From Paenibacillus sp. LHD-117 (GTDB taxonomy: Bacteria; Bacillota; Bacilli; Paenibacillales; Paenibacillaceae), in assembly GCF_030929555.1 (NCBI RefSeq), contig NZ_JAVFVT010000005.1, positions 62,001 through 126,000 on the forward strand: a DNA stretch of 64,000 bases, read 5' to 3'. The notes under the pieces are model-generated. The model was not told the origin of the DNA. It worked only from the letters and a program-made list of their open reading frames with translations, and did not search any database. Shown here one piece after another: positions 1 through 9,177 of this stretch (position 1 is its first letter; each line of letters begins with the position of its first letter). The position numbers and the translations under genes are program-made.

Positions 1-5
1 CCGCT

Positions 6-926
6 TCATACGGCTCTCCTTGCTTGTCCGCCGGTCAGCCGTTCCATCAAGAGCTCTACCGCTCTCTTGTGATCGACGTCCAGACATACTTCCACGTTCC
101 CGGAAGGATCGAGCGTGGCGATCGTCTGCCCCGTCTGAGGCCGATGGTCGTACTCAACGCGGATGTTCATTCTCTTGGTCCGAACCAATGTGCGGTCGAT
201 CAATAACGCGATCGTAAGCGGATCGTGCATATAGGAAATTGGCTCCTTCGCGAACTCGAACCACTTGCCGATCATGCGGGCAAGGGCCATATTGAGCGGA
301 TCGCCGGTCTCATGCAGCCGGCGCCGCTCTTCCTCCGTGATTGTCACCTTCAGCGTCACGTCCAATCCGGCCATGACGATAGGAGCGCCGCTGCGGAACA
401 CGAGCGAAGCGGCTTCGGGGTCGCAGACGATGTTATGCTCGACGGTCCGCATATGCATGCCGTTGTCGCCAAGGCGGGTTACGCCGCCCATGATGACGAT
501 CTCTTTCACATTGTCCGCGATGCGGGGCTCGCGGATCAGGCATGCCGCAATGTTGGTGAGGGGCCCGATCGCGACGAGCGTCATTTCGCCGGGATTGCTC
601 ATCACCGCGTCGATCATGAAATCGACTGCATGCCGGTTCTCGTAGGCCAGCTCATCGTCTTCCGCCAGCAGCCCGTCGCCCTCATGGCCCGCCATCCAAA
701 TCTCGCGGTTGCCGAGCAGCGTTTGGTTCAGGCCCGCATAGACGCGAACGTCCTCGCGCTTGCCGTACTGCAGCATCTTCCGCGCCATCTTGGCTCGCAG
801 GTCCACGTTGCCGTATACGGTCGTAACGCCTTCGATCTTTAATTCGGGTGATTGCATGGCAAAGGCCAGCGCCATCGCGTCATCTACGTCGCTCCCGATG
901 TCTGTATCCAAAATGATTCGCACCAT
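6..926 (-). CDS. Nucleoside hydrolase (IunH/RihA family)
   Basis: Predicted cytoplasmic N-ribohydrolase that splits nucleosides into ribose and free base. The 306-residue protein opens with the family's calcium-binding aspartate cluster, DTDIGSDVDDAMAL at residues 7-20, and has the usual family length. An AGGAG-type ribosome site lies just upstream of the ATG. It is the last gene of a minus-strand cluster after two permeases, an ATPase and a BMP-type binding protein, so imported nucleosides would be cleaved directly for salvage. Base preference (inosine/uridine or purine) cannot be read from the sequence. The family call is secure; the substrate is inferred. Confidence 0.93.
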   Translation of the reverse strand: MVRIILDTDIGSDVDDAMALAFAMQSPELKIEGVTTVYGNVDLRAKMARKMLQYGKREDVRVYAGLNQTLLGNREIWMAGHEGDGLLAEDDELAYENRHAVDFMIDAVMSNPGEMTLVAIGPLTNIAACLIREPRIADNVKEIVIMGGVTRLGDNGMHMRTVEHNIVCDPEAASLVFRSGAPIVMAGLDVTLKVTITEEERRRLHETGDPLNMALARMIGKWFEFAKEPISYMHDPLTIALLIDRTLVRTKRMNIRVEYDHRPQTGQTIATLDPSGNVEVCLDVDHKRAVELLMERLTGGQARRAV

Positions 927-948
927 TTGTCATTCTCCTTCTTATCGT

Positions 949-1875
949 TCATATTCCTTTTTTCCGTTTCTTGCGCTTCGTCTCCGCGATGGCGTACACA
1001 AGCAATCCGACTACCGTCGCGACATAAGGGAATGTCGAAATCAGCTCGGACGGGATTTTCAAAATTTGCAGCGCGTTCGACATCGCGTTCGTCGCCCCGA
1101 AGATGAGCGACGCGACGAAGGTTCCGACCGTGCTGCCGCCGCCGAGCGCCTCGGCCGCGATCGCGATCCAGCCCCGCCCCGCGGTCATGTCTCTCGTGAA
1201 CAAGGATAGATAGCCCATCGACATGAACGCTCCGCCAAGGGACGCGAAGAAGCCGCTTAGCAGCAATGCGATATATTGAATCTTCACCACGCTGATGCCC
1301 ACCGATTGGGCCGCTTGCGGATTCTCTCCGACCGAGCGGATTTGCAGGCCGAGCGGCGTCTTTTTGAGCAGGTAATAAACGCCCGCGACGGCCAGTAAGG
1401 ACACATAGGTCAGTACGTTATGGCCGGACAAGATCGGCCCCAGCACCGGAATGTCCTGCAACAGCGGAATATGGACGTTCGGCAGCACTTTGCTCTGCAG
1501 CGAAGTCGACGTTCCCTTGTCGCCGCTGACCAGATACAGGACAAAGACGGTTCCGCCCGAAGCGAACATGTTGATGGCGATCCCGCCGAGTATAATATGC
1601 GTCTTGATTTTCAGCGTAAAATAAGCCAGCATTCCCGAGAGGGCAATGCCCGACAGCACCGCGCCCAGAAGGCCTAGCCAGGCGCTTCCCGTATACGCGC
1701 TGACGATGACGCCGGCAAGGGCGCCCGTCAGCATCGTGCCTTCCATGCCGATATTGATGATTCCGGCTTTGTTCGAGATCAGAGCGCCCAGCGCGGCCAG
1801 CAGAATCGGCGTGGTCACCCGAAGCACGGAGAAAGCAAAGTCTGTCGAGAAGATGACGCTCCAGAAGCTATCCAA
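949..1875 (-). CDS. nupQ: Nucleoside ABC transporter permease (NupQ-like)
   Basis: Integral membrane permease of the BMP-dependent ABC nucleoside importer family (relatives of B. subtilis NupQ/YufQ), 308 residues with about eight to ten hydrophobic segments. Glycine-rich stretches such as NKAGIINIGMEGTMLTGA match the conserved region of these branched-chain/sugar-type permeases. The start overlaps the end of the preceding permease by 8 bp, implying translational coupling, and the nucleoside hydrolase follows after about 22 bp. It would pair with the other permease to form the channel. Substrate assignment rests on the operon's BMP lipoprotein and hydrolase. Confidence 0.9.
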   Translation of the reverse strand: MDSFWSVIFSTDFAFSVLRVTTPILLAALGALISNKAGIINIGMEGTMLTGALAGVIVSAYTGSAWLGLLGAVLSGIALSGMLAYFTLKIKTHIILGGIAINMFASGGTVFVLYLVSGDKGTSTSLQSKVLPNVHIPLLQDIPVLGPILSGHNVLTYVSLLAVAGVYYLLKKTPLGLQIRSVGENPQAAQSVGISVVKIQYIALLLSGFFASLGGAFMSMGYLSLFTRDMTAGRGWIAIAAEALGGGSTVGTFVASLIFGATNAMSNALQILKIPSELISTFPYVATVVGLLVYAIAETKRKKRKKGI

Positions 1876-2911
1876 GTTTCTCCGCCTCCTTCAGCAGCTT
1901 TCTGTTTTTCCACATTTTCAGGAATTGCTCCGCGGAAATGAGCAGAATAATGACGGCCTGTATAATCGAGACCAACTCTGCGGGCACATCGGACAGGATG
2001 GACATTTGGTCCGCGCCGATCCGAATATAGCCTAGGAACAAGGCTGCGCCGATGACGGACAACGGATTGTTCTTGGCGAGCAGGGCGACAAGCGCGCCGT
2101 CGAGACCGTAGCCGGGAAGATCCGTCCATTGGAATCTCGAGTACATGCCGAGCACTTCGACCGAACCGCCCATTCCCGCAAGAAAACCGGCGATCAGGTG
2201 GACCATAATGATGACCCGGCCCGTCTTAATGCCGGAGAACTCGGCAAACGCGCGGTTCGATCCCGTCATTCGAAGCTCATAGCCCCACTTGGTATGGTAC
2301 ATGAAATAATGCGTCGCCAGAATGCAGATCAGCACCAGGAACAGCCCGGAATGAATGCGGGTGCCGGGAATGATCGTCGATAGCCGCGCGGTTTCCTCGA
2401 ATTTGAACGAAACGTTGGCGAACGCTTCTACATCCCTCAGACGGTAATTCAGGAAGTAGAGGCCGAACCCGGCCAGGATGCTGTTAAACATGAGAGAAGT
2501 CACCAGCACGTCCGCGTTCCACTTCGCCTTCATGATGCCTGGAATCGCCGACAGCAGCGCGCCGACGGCCGCTCCCGCCAAAATCGCGATGAGAGGATGG
2601 AAAAACGCGTTCATCGAGCAATAGATCGCGACGACGGCCGCGACGAGGCCCGATATATAAAACAAACCTTCCGCCCCGAGATTAAACATGCCGCTGCGGA
2701 ACAAGAGCACGACCGACAAGCCCGTGAACATGAGCGGGATCGCCATCTCGACCACGTTGCCGATCTGGGCAACGGACGAGAGCGGCCCTAGCAGGAAGAC
2801 CGAGATCGTTCCGAGCGGGTCTTCGCTTACGAAAGCGATAATGATAAAGGCGATGACAAGCGCTATCGCAACGGAGATAAGCGTTCTGATTGCGTCAAAG
2901 TACTTCAGCAT
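1868..2911 (-). CDS. nupP: Nucleoside ABC transporter permease (NupP-like)
   Basis: Second permease of the importer, 347 residues with about ten transmembrane segments and the paralogous motif FNLGAEGLFYISGL. Together with the downstream permease it should form the heteromeric channel energised by the upstream two-domain ATPase. It overlaps the ATPase gene by 17 bp and the next permease by 8 bp, a tightly packed operon. Family membership follows B. subtilis NupP/YufP; substrate is inferred from neighbours. Confidence 0.9.
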   Translation of the reverse strand: MLKYFDAIRTLISVAIALVIAFIIIAFVSEDPLGTISVFLLGPLSSVAQIGNVVEMAIPLMFTGLSVVLLFRSGMFNLGAEGLFYISGLVAAVVAIYCSMNAFFHPLIAILAGAAVGALLSAIPGIMKAKWNADVLVTSLMFNSILAGFGLYFLNYRLRDVEAFANVSFKFEETARLSTIIPGTRIHSGLFLVLICILATHYFMYHTKWGYELRMTGSNRAFAEFSGIKTGRVIIMVHLIAGFLAGMGGSVEVLGMYSRFQWTDLPGYGLDGALVALLAKNNPLSVIGAALFLGYIRIGADQMSILSDVPAELVSIIQAVIILLISAEQFLKMWKNRKLLKEAEKLG

Positions 2912-4466
2912 CTCGATTCCCGCCCCTCCTCGATTTCGATTGTTGTTGCTTCTTCAGACCCAGCATATACAGTCCAAGCTCCTCTTCCGTCACCTCGGAC
3001 GGCTTATCGAACTCGGCGACGAGCTCGCCGCCGTACATAACATGCAGCGTGTCGCTTAGCTCCATGATTTCGTTCAGATCGGCGGAGATGAGCAGAATCG
3101 CGCAGTCGCGGCTTCTCATCTCCAGCAGCTTCTGATGGACGAGCTGAGCGGCTCCGATATCGACGCCCCTTGTCGGCTGCTCCGCAATAAGCAGGACAGG
3201 GTCCGACGAACATTCCCTGGCCACGATCACCTTCTGCATGTTGCCGCCGGACAACATGCCGATCGGCTGCGCGGGACCCGAGCATCTCACCTTGAATTCC
3301 TCGATGAGCGATTCGGCCAGCTTCACGATTTGTTTGCCCCTCAGAAACATCCCCCAGTTCCATGCTTTGTCCCGATAGCGCGTGGAGATGATGTTGTCCG
3401 AGATGCTTTCGTCCTTGGCGGCCCCTTGGCTCATGCGGTCTTCGGGAACGTATGATACGCCGTGTCCCCGGATCGTTCGCATGTCCGCATTCCCGATCTC
3501 CGAGCCGCTTACTGCCGCTTTCCCTTGACGGCTTCCTTCCAGCCCGCCTGTAAGCGCCCTGACCAGCTCGGCTTGACCGTTGCCTTCGACGCCCGCGATG
3601 CCGACGATTTCGCCCGCTTTGACGCTCAGGAAGATGTTGTTCAACACCTTTTTCCCCTGCGCGTCGATATAGGTCAACCCTTCGACCTCAAGCACCGACG
3701 GTCCGGTCTTCAACGTTTCCTTCTCGTATTTCAGCACGACGTCGCGGCCGACCATCAAACGGGAAATTTCCTGCTCCGTAATATCCGCCATGTCGAATAC
3801 GCCGGCGGTTGTCCCGCTTCGCATAATCGTGATGCGGTCGCAGATCGCCTTGACTTCTTTGAGCTTGTGCGAGATAAAAACGATCGTGTGGCCCTCCCTC
3901 TTGAGCGCGAGCAGCTGCTTGAACAGCTCCTCCGTCTCCTGCGGCGTCAATACCGCCGTCGGCTCGTCGAGAATCAGGATTTTGGCGCCGCGAATGAGCG
4001 CTTTCAAAATTTCCACCTTTTGCTTCATCCCGACGGACAAGCTCTCAACCTTCGCCTTCGGATCGACGGCAAGCTGATATTTGTCCGCCAGCTCCTTCGT
4101 CATGCGGATCGCTTCGTCGTAGTGGATCCCCAGACCCTTCTTCGGCTCCATGCCGAGCACCATGTTCTCCGCGACGGTGAAGGACGGCACCAGCATAAAG
4201 TGCTGATGAACCATGCCGATCCCTTTGTTTATCGCATCCTGGGGAGTGTGGAACCGAACGCGCTCTCCCTTAAGCAAAATTTCGCCGTCGCTCGGCTCTT
4301 CCATGCCGAACAAGATTTTCATCAAGGTGGACTTGCCCGCCCCGTTCTCTCCCGCCACGGCATGGATCTCGCCTTCCCGCAGCGCGAAATTCACGTTCCG
4401 GTTGGCGGCGACGCCATTCGGATATACCTTGGTTATGTTGCGCATCTCCAGCAAATAAGGCTGCAT
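2895..4466 (-). CDS. nupO: Nucleoside ABC transporter, two-domain ATP-binding protein (NupO-like)
   Basis: Cytoplasmic ATPase with two fused nucleotide-binding domains, 523 residues. Domain one has a classical Walker A (GENGAGKST, about residue 38), signature LSVGMKQK and Walker B ILILDEPTAVLTP. Domain two has the degenerate P-loop GVEGNGQAE and signature LSGGNMQK, normal for RbsA/NupO-type importers. The ribosome site GGAGAGG sits close before ATG. It lies between the binding-protein gene, from which it is separated by a strong stem-loop, and the permease genes it overlaps. Confidence 0.92.
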   Translation of the reverse strand: MQPYLLEMRNITKVYPNGVAANRNVNFALREGEIHAVAGENGAGKSTLMKILFGMEEPSDGEILLKGERVRFHTPQDAINKGIGMVHQHFMLVPSFTVAENMVLGMEPKKGLGIHYDEAIRMTKELADKYQLAVDPKAKVESLSVGMKQKVEILKALIRGAKILILDEPTAVLTPQETEELFKQLLALKREGHTIVFISHKLKEVKAICDRITIMRSGTTAGVFDMADITEQEISRLMVGRDVVLKYEKETLKTGPSVLEVEGLTYIDAQGKKVLNNIFLSVKAGEIVGIAGVEGNGQAELVRALTGGLEGSRQGKAAVSGSEIGNADMRTIRGHGVSYVPEDRMSQGAAKDESISDNIISTRYRDKAWNWGMFLRGKQIVKLAESLIEEFKVRCSGPAQPIGMLSGGNMQKVIVARECSSDPVLLIAEQPTRGVDIGAAQLVHQKLLEMRSRDCAILLISADLNEIMELSDTLHVMYGGELVAEFDKPSEVTEEELGLYMLGLKKQQQSKSRRGGNRDAEVL

Positions 4467-4522
4467 ATATCCTCTCTCCTTGCCCGTTCCGGAACAACAA
4501 ACCGTCCGGGCCTGATAGAATG

Positions 4523-4554
4523 AAGGGAATTCTTCGAAAGCGAAGAACTCCCTT
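4523..4554 (-). promoter_or_regulatory. Intercistronic stem-loop between nupN and nupO
   Basis: Arms of 14 nt at 4523-4536 and 4541-4554 with a 4-nt AAAG loop pair at 13 of 14 positions. No T-run follows on the minus strand, so it looks like an RNA-stabilising or attenuating hairpin rather than a full terminator. Such elements often follow the binding-protein gene of an ABC operon so that it is expressed above the membrane components; that role is inference here. Confidence 0.7.
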
Positions 4555-4578
4555 GGCTTGGCTTCTATTGGCGTTGCT

Positions 4579-5715
4579 TTACGGTTTGACGGAATTGCGG
4601 GTTTGTTCGATCTCCGACGTTTCCATGCCCATCGCGTTGCCCACTTCGATTTCGTTCGCGATCAGCTTCTTCTCGATCTCAAGCACCTTGGCTTTCACGT
4701 CCTCGGATACGACGGAGTTGAAAATGTCGTTCCGCACGATGCCGACGCCATCCTCTTCCAAGCCTACGACCTCTAGCTTGCCCATCTCCAGCGTACCTAC
4801 CTGGATGCCGCGTACCGTCCGCAGAATGGCTTGGTCGATTTTCTTCACGGCGGAGGTAAGGATCAGATTCGCTTTCTCGTTATCCGTGCCAGCCAGCATG
4901 GACGCCTGATCGGAATCGACGCCAACCGCATAGCGGCCCTTCTCCTTCGCCGCGTCGAACACGCCAAGTCCTGTTCCGCCCGCCACGTTAAAGATGACGT
5001 CTACGCCGGAATTGTATTGCAGCAGAGACAGCTCCTTGCCTTTGCCGGGATCCGCGAAATCGCCCGCATAGGATACGGCTACCTTGATGTCGGGAACCGC
5101 ATACTTCGCGCCTTCGATATAACCGATCAGGAAAGCGTTGATCCCCGGAATGTCCATGCCGCCCAAGAAGCCGATCTTTTTGTCGGCGTTGGCGCTTGGC
5201 ATTTCGGACACGCTGGTTAAAGCCGCGGCCGCGCCGGCCAAGAAGGACACTTCGTTCGTCGCGTAGGAGATCGCGTAAACATTGGCAGCCGTTTCTGGAA
5301 TGTCGGTGTCGTAGTTAACGAATTTTTTGTCCGGATGCTGTTCGGCCGTCGCGTTCAGCAACTCGGTAATTTGCGAGCCGCCGGAGATGATGACGTCCCA
5401 ATCCTGCGCCGCCACGGAATTGAATGTCGGCTCCCACTTGCTCGTGTCGGCTCCCATTTCGATCACTTTCGTCTCCGCTTGCAGGGTATCCTTCACTTGC
5501 GTCAGCCCGCTGTTCGCCGCGTCGAAGAAGGACTTGTCGCCCAGCGTTCCCGGCACGAGCAGCACAACCTTCAGCTTATCGGACTTCGAATCCGGCGCAT
5601 CGTCGGTGCCTGTACCCGTCTGGCCAGCATTCGAGCCGTTATTGCTTCCGCCATTGGAGCATGCGGCCATAAGCATAACCGCCGCGAGCATAAGTGCGAA
5701 TAAACTTCTTTTCAT
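4579..5715 (-). CDS. nupN: BMP-family nucleoside-binding lipoprotein (NupN-like)
   Basis: Extracytoplasmic substrate-binding lipoprotein, 378 residues. The signal peptide ends in lipobox LMAAC with Cys19 as lipidation site, followed by a Gly/Ser/Asn/Thr-rich linker typical of surface lipoproteins. The mature part has the BMP/PnrA purine-nucleoside-binding features VVLLVPGTLGDKSFFDAA and the later GVDSDQ. It is first in the operon and divergent from an AraC-type regulator. Nucleoside specificity follows from BMP family knowledge and the terminal hydrolase. Confidence 0.92.
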   Translation of the reverse strand: MKRSLFALMLAAVMLMAACSNGGSNNGSNAGQTGTGTDDAPDSKSDKLKVVLLVPGTLGDKSFFDAANSGLTQVKDTLQAETKVIEMGADTSKWEPTFNSVAAQDWDVIISGGSQITELLNATAEQHPDKKFVNYDTDIPETAANVYAISYATNEVSFLAGAAAALTSVSEMPSANADKKIGFLGGMDIPGINAFLIGYIEGAKYAVPDIKVAVSYAGDFADPGKGKELSLLQYNSGVDVIFNVAGGTGLGVFDAAKEKGRYAVGVDSDQASMLAGTDNEKANLILTSAVKKIDQAILRTVRGIQVGTLEMGKLEVVGLEEDGVGIVRNDIFNSVVSEDVKAKVLEIEKKLIANEIEVGNAMGMETSEIEQTRNSVKP

Positions 5716-5839
5716 CGATTTTGCCCCCTTAAGGTGATCTTTTTTTGAATGCGCTTTCCCTTTGTCTACTGAATCGGGAAATTTATGATTTGCTTCTTGC
5801 TATGCTATGATTGTAACAAACCATGCCCTGCGATTTTAT

Positions 5840-5854
5840 CTTGATTCGATCAAG
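5840..5854. promoter_or_regulatory. Palindrome in the nupN-araC divergent region
   Basis: CTTGAT-TCG-ATCAAG is a perfect 6-3-6 inverted repeat lying between the divergent nupN operon and the AraC-type gene. It could be an operator, but its spacing to promoters is unclear and AraC proteins usually bind direct repeats, so the assignment is weak. Nothing else in this gap of about 180 bp was clearly resolvable. Confidence 0.3.
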
Positions 5855-5898
5855 TTTGTTATACGATTTGGCTAATTTATTAGGAAGGGTCTGGGAGC

Positions 5899-6657
5899 AT
5901 GAACAAATTGGATTTTCTGTTTTTCTCGAAGCGCAGGGAGGAGCATTACATTCCCCCGCACTTCCATGAATGTTACGAGCTTGTCTACTATTACGGGAAC
6001 GGGAAGACGAGAATCGGGAAGGCGTCCCATGACTTTCGCAAACATTCCTTTGCCTTGGTGACGCCTTATACGGAGCACGATGAGCTGCATACGGCCGCGG
6101 CCGACGTGCTGTTCGTCGGCTTCTATTGCGAACGGGACGGTCTCGCCCACCTGGCGGGACTCTACGACGATGACGAGAATCAAGCGATTGAAAGCATCCT
6201 GCTTCGGATGAAGGAGGAGTTCGTGCGGCAGCGGGATGATTTTGCGGAGATGCTCAACTTGTTCGTCGGAGAGCTGTCCATCCAGCTCGGGCGCCTCATC
6301 GGCGACAAAAAAGCGCCAAAACAGACCGATGACCGCATGCAATACGTGCTTAACTATATGGATGAACACTTTCGCCAAAAAATATCCGTCCAGACGCTGG
6401 CGGATTTGGCCGGCTATAGCTACGGGCGGTTTCGCCACCTATTCAAAGAAAAATTCGACATCGCTCCACTTCAATACCTCTATGAAAAAAGGCTGAACTA
6501 CGCCCGATCGTCGCTACTCCTTCATCCGGAAAAGCAGGTGTCCGAGATTGCCTTGGACGCCGGCTTCGTTAACGACGCGCAGTTCTGCAGCATGTTTAAG
6601 CGGGAGACCGGCATGACGCCGAAGGGCTACCGGATGTCCAAGACCAAGAACAGCTGA
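5899..6657 (+). CDS. AraC-family transcriptional regulator
   Basis: 252-residue regulator with an N-terminal cupin-like sensor (starting with HYIPPHFHECYELVYY) and a C-terminal double helix-turn-helix from about residue 145, ending with the typical AraC signature region DAGFVNDAQFCSMFKRETG. An AGGAAGGG ribosome site precedes the ATG. It is transcribed away from the nucleoside operon, sharing its upstream region, so control of that operon is plausible but unproven. The ligand is unknown. Confidence 0.85.
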   Translation: MNKLDFLFFSKRREEHYIPPHFHECYELVYYYGNGKTRIGKASHDFRKHSFALVTPYTEHDELHTAAADVLFVGFYCERDGLAHLAGLYDDDENQAIESILLRMKEEFVRQRDDFAEMLNLFVGELSIQLGRLIGDKKAPKQTDDRMQYVLNYMDEHFRQKISVQTLADLAGYSYGRFRHLFKEKFDIAPLQYLYEKRLNYARSSLLLHPEKQVSEIALDAGFVNDAQFCSMFKRETGMTPKGYRMSKTKNS

Positions 6658-6842
6658 AGCTTGCTCGCCTCGTAAAGTTCCACGATCTAAAGAAAACCAT
6701 CATCACTATATAACAAACAAAGAGCCGAAGCATCCCCTCGCGAAAGAGGGATTGCAATCGACTCTGCTTCTCTGCTGCTGCGTTTCTACTCCTGCTTCGT
6801 AGCTTCCTGCTCCTCATCGCTACTTCTTCGTAGCCAGCTAGC

Positions 6843-7460
6843 TTACGTTGGCCGTACCAGCGTAAACCGCTCGCCTAACTTCGCGTAGTCGTTGCCCGCG
6901 AGGCGGCTGACCGGGAGCAGAGCGTCCGGATCGATGCGGCCTTTCTCGTAGAGCTCGTCGTCTATATGAAACCGGACGACGCGGCCGATGAGCAAGTCGC
7001 AGGACGGCGTGCCGTCATGACCGCCAAGCGGGATGGTTTGCTCCAACACGCATTCCATTCGCACGCGCGCTTCCGCCACTCCGGGCACCGCGATCCTATC
7101 GCTTGGCACAGGCGTCAATCCCGCCAGCCCAACCTCGCTTACGTCCGGCGGCACCGGCGCCGCCGTCTCGTTGATCGCCTCGACATACCGCTCGTCCGCG
7201 ATATGCACCACGAACTCGCCTCGATTCGCGGCATTGCGAGCGGTGTCCTTCGGCTCGCCGTTCTTGCGCTGCACGGACACCGACACCATCGGCGGGTCGG
7301 CCGTCACGATGTTGAAGAAGCTGAACGGGGCAGCGTTCAGTACGCCCTCCCGCGACAGCGTCGTGACGAACGCGATCGGTCTCGGAATGATGCTTCCGAT
7401 CAACAGCTTGTAATTGTCGTGCGCGCTTTGAGCGCCGGGGTCTATCGCGATCGTCGTCAT
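6843..7460 (-). CDS. Flavin reductase-like FMN-binding protein
   Basis: 205-residue FMN-binding split-barrel protein of the flavin-reductase-like family; NYKLLIGSIIPRPIAFVTT near residue 15 and the later NAAPFSFFN are hallmarks. I start at the ATG at 7460 because it has an AGGAGGGG ribosome site; an in-frame extension of 22 residues upstream lies inside the preceding gene and lacks one. It is the third gene after the MhqO- and MhqD-like genes, where B. subtilis instead has the nitroreductase MhqN. A role in supplying reduced flavin or reducing quinones is inference. Confidence 0.82.
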   Translation of the reverse strand: MTTIAIDPGAQSAHDNYKLLIGSIIPRPIAFVTTLSREGVLNAAPFSFFNIVTADPPMVSVSVQRKNGEPKDTARNAANRGEFVVHIADERYVEAINETAAPVPPDVSEVGLAGLTPVPSDRIAVPGVAEARVRMECVLEQTIPLGGHDGTPSCDLLIGRVVRFHIDDELYEKGRIDPDALLPVSRLAGNDYAKLGERFTLVRPT

Positions 7461-7473
7461 TTTTTGCCCCTCC

Positions 7474-8103
7474 TTATCCCTGGCCGCCTTTCGCGAACGT
7501 CCGCTGGAACCACTCTGCGGCCGCATGCGCCTCCGCGCTCGTAAGCTGATGCCCGAATCGGTCCCACCGCACCTCGACCTCGGCCCCTGCCCCGCGGAGC
7601 AGACTTTCCAGCTCTTTCGACTCGGAAGGCGAGCAGATCGGATCGTTCTCGCCGGCCGCGATGAACACGGGCAGCCCGGTCATATCCGGTAATGCCAAGC
7701 CGCGTATCGGCACCATCGGGTGATGGAGAATCGCGCCCTTCAGCGCGTCCTTGTAATGGAACAGCAGGCTTCCCGCGATATTCGCCCCGTTGGAGTAGCC
7801 AACCGCCACGACATTGCCGCGGTCGAAGCCGTATTCCGCAGCGGCGCCATTCAGAAATTCATGCAGCTCCTTCGTGCGGAACACGAGATCTTCGAGATCG
7901 AAGACGCCTTCCGCCAGTCTTCGGAAGAACCTCGGCATGCCATGCTCCAGCACGTTGCCCCTCACGCTCAGGACGGAAGAGCCCGGAGCGATCAGCTCCG
8001 CCAGCCCGAGCAAATCCCGCTCCGTCCCCCCCGTTCCGTGCAGCAACAGCAATACTGGCGCGGTTTCGTTGCTCCCTTTGATAAACAGATGTTTCATCGT
8101 CAT
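7474..8103 (-). CDS. mhqD: Carboxylesterase/phospholipase-like hydrolase (MhqD-like)
   Basis: 209-residue alpha/beta hydrolase of the carboxylesterase/phospholipase family. The nucleophile elbow VGYSNGANIAG, an acid in GENDPI and a late histidine in RFGHQLTSAEA give the catalytic triad. It is 3 bp after the ring-cleaving dioxygenase gene and 13 bp before the flavin reductase gene. In B. subtilis MhqD accompanies MhqO in the hydroquinone/quinone stress response, which supports the name; its true substrate is unknown. Confidence 0.85.
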   Translation of the reverse strand: MTMKHLFIKGSNETAPVLLLLHGTGGTERDLLGLAELIAPGSSVLSVRGNVLEHGMPRFFRRLAEGVFDLEDLVFRTKELHEFLNGAAAEYGFDRGNVVAVGYSNGANIAGSLLFHYKDALKGAILHHPMVPIRGLALPDMTGLPVFIAAGENDPICSPSESKELESLLRGAGAEVEVRWDRFGHQLTSAEAHAAAEWFQRTFAKGGQG

Positions 8104-8106
8104 GGC

Positions 8107-9090
8107 TCAGATCCCCTCCAATGCGCGAACTTCAAACGGCGTCAGCAGACGTTCGATCTCGCCGCGGTGCTGTTCGTACCACTCCGGCAGCATCAGCTTC
8201 TCGCCCAGATGCTCCGGCTCTTCGTCGCGGGCAAAGCCCGGAGGATCTGTCGCGATCTCGAACAGGATGCCGCCTTCCTCCCGGAAGTACAGCGCGTTAA
8301 AATATTGCCGGTCCACGATCGGCGTCGGCTGATATCCGCTGCTCGCCACATGGCTTCTCCAGAGCGCGTGCTCCGCGTCGTCTTTGGCCCTCCACGCGAT
8401 GTGATGCACCGTGCCGTGTCCGCCGTGGCCTGGCGCCATAGCCGCCCTGTTGACGTCGATGATGTTGCCCAGGTCGCCGAAGGAACGATATCGGACATAA
8501 CCAACGTCTTCACCAACTTTCGTCAGCCCCATCACGTTCTCGAGCAGACGGCCCGTCGACTCCGGCGCCGTGCTGAACAGAACCGCACCGCCGAAGCCTT
8601 TGATCGCTTTGTCCGCCGGCACGCCGCCGAACGACCATTCGCTGTTCGCGCCTTCTTCGCGCGCTACGATCTCGCCTCGCAAGCCGTCCGGATCGGCGAA
8701 TTGCAAGTAACGTTCGCCGAAACGCTCCGACTCTTGGAACTCGACGCCAAGCTTAGCTAGCCGTACTTTCCAGAACTCGTAGGCACTGGCCGGCACGACA
8801 TAGGTCGTGATGCCGACTTGGCCTCCGCCGATGCTTCCTTTTCTCGAGTCTTTCCACGGGAAGAAAGTGATGATCGTCCCCGGGCTGCCGGTTTGATCTC
8901 CGAAATACAGGTGGTACACCTCCGGCGCGTCAAAATTGATCGTTTTTTTCACCAGCCTGAGTCCCAGCACTCCCGCGTAGAAATCCGAAGTAACCTGCGG
9001 ATCCCGAACAAAAGCCGTAATGTGGTGGATACCCGCCGTTTGGGCTTGCGATTCGAATGCCGATTGTCCTTGCGCGTTTTGATTTGTCAT
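8107..9090 (-). CDS. mhqO: Ring-cleaving dioxygenase (MhqO/MhqA-like)
   Basis: 327-residue protein with two tandem vicinal-oxygen-chelate (glyoxalase) domains, about residues 15-145 and 160-300, starting with AGIHHITAFVRDPQVTSDFY. The family comprises hydroquinone-type extradiol dioxygenases that detoxify quinones and electrophiles in Firmicutes. It is the first gene of a three-gene minus-strand operon, and its leader holds the 9124-9139 palindrome that matches the one before the adjacent mhqR gene, implying repression by MhqR. Confidence 0.88.
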   Translation of the reverse strand: MTNQNAQGQSAFESQAQTAGIHHITAFVRDPQVTSDFYAGVLGLRLVKKTINFDAPEVYHLYFGDQTGSPGTIITFFPWKDSRKGSIGGGQVGITTYVVPASAYEFWKVRLAKLGVEFQESERFGERYLQFADPDGLRGEIVAREEGANSEWSFGGVPADKAIKGFGGAVLFSTAPESTGRLLENVMGLTKVGEDVGYVRYRSFGDLGNIIDVNRAAMAPGHGGHGTVHHIAWRAKDDAEHALWRSHVASSGYQPTPIVDRQYFNALYFREEGGILFEIATDPPGFARDEEPEHLGEKLMLPEWYEQHRGEIERLLTPFEVRALEGI

Positions 9091-9123
9091 CGTAATCCTC
9101 TCCTTAATGGTTGATTTTGCAGA

Positions 9124-9139
9124 ATCTTAAAATTAAGAT
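9124..9139. promoter_or_regulatory. Putative MhqR operator upstream of mhqO
   Basis: ATCTTAA-AA-TTAAGAT is a perfect 7-2-7 inverted repeat about 35 bp upstream of the mhqO start, positioned to overlap a promoter. Its half-site recurs before mhqR at 9684-9703. The MhqR box of B. subtilis also has an ATCT...AGAT dyad, from memory, so MhqR is the likely binder. Confidence 0.7.
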
Positions 9140-9177
9140 ATATGGTCTTGGAAAGCAGTCCCTTCACGCCTTCATGG

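Noticed and set aside
3462-4523. 353-codon plus-strand ORF across the ATPase gene
   Set aside because: Shadow of nupO; no recognisable domain.
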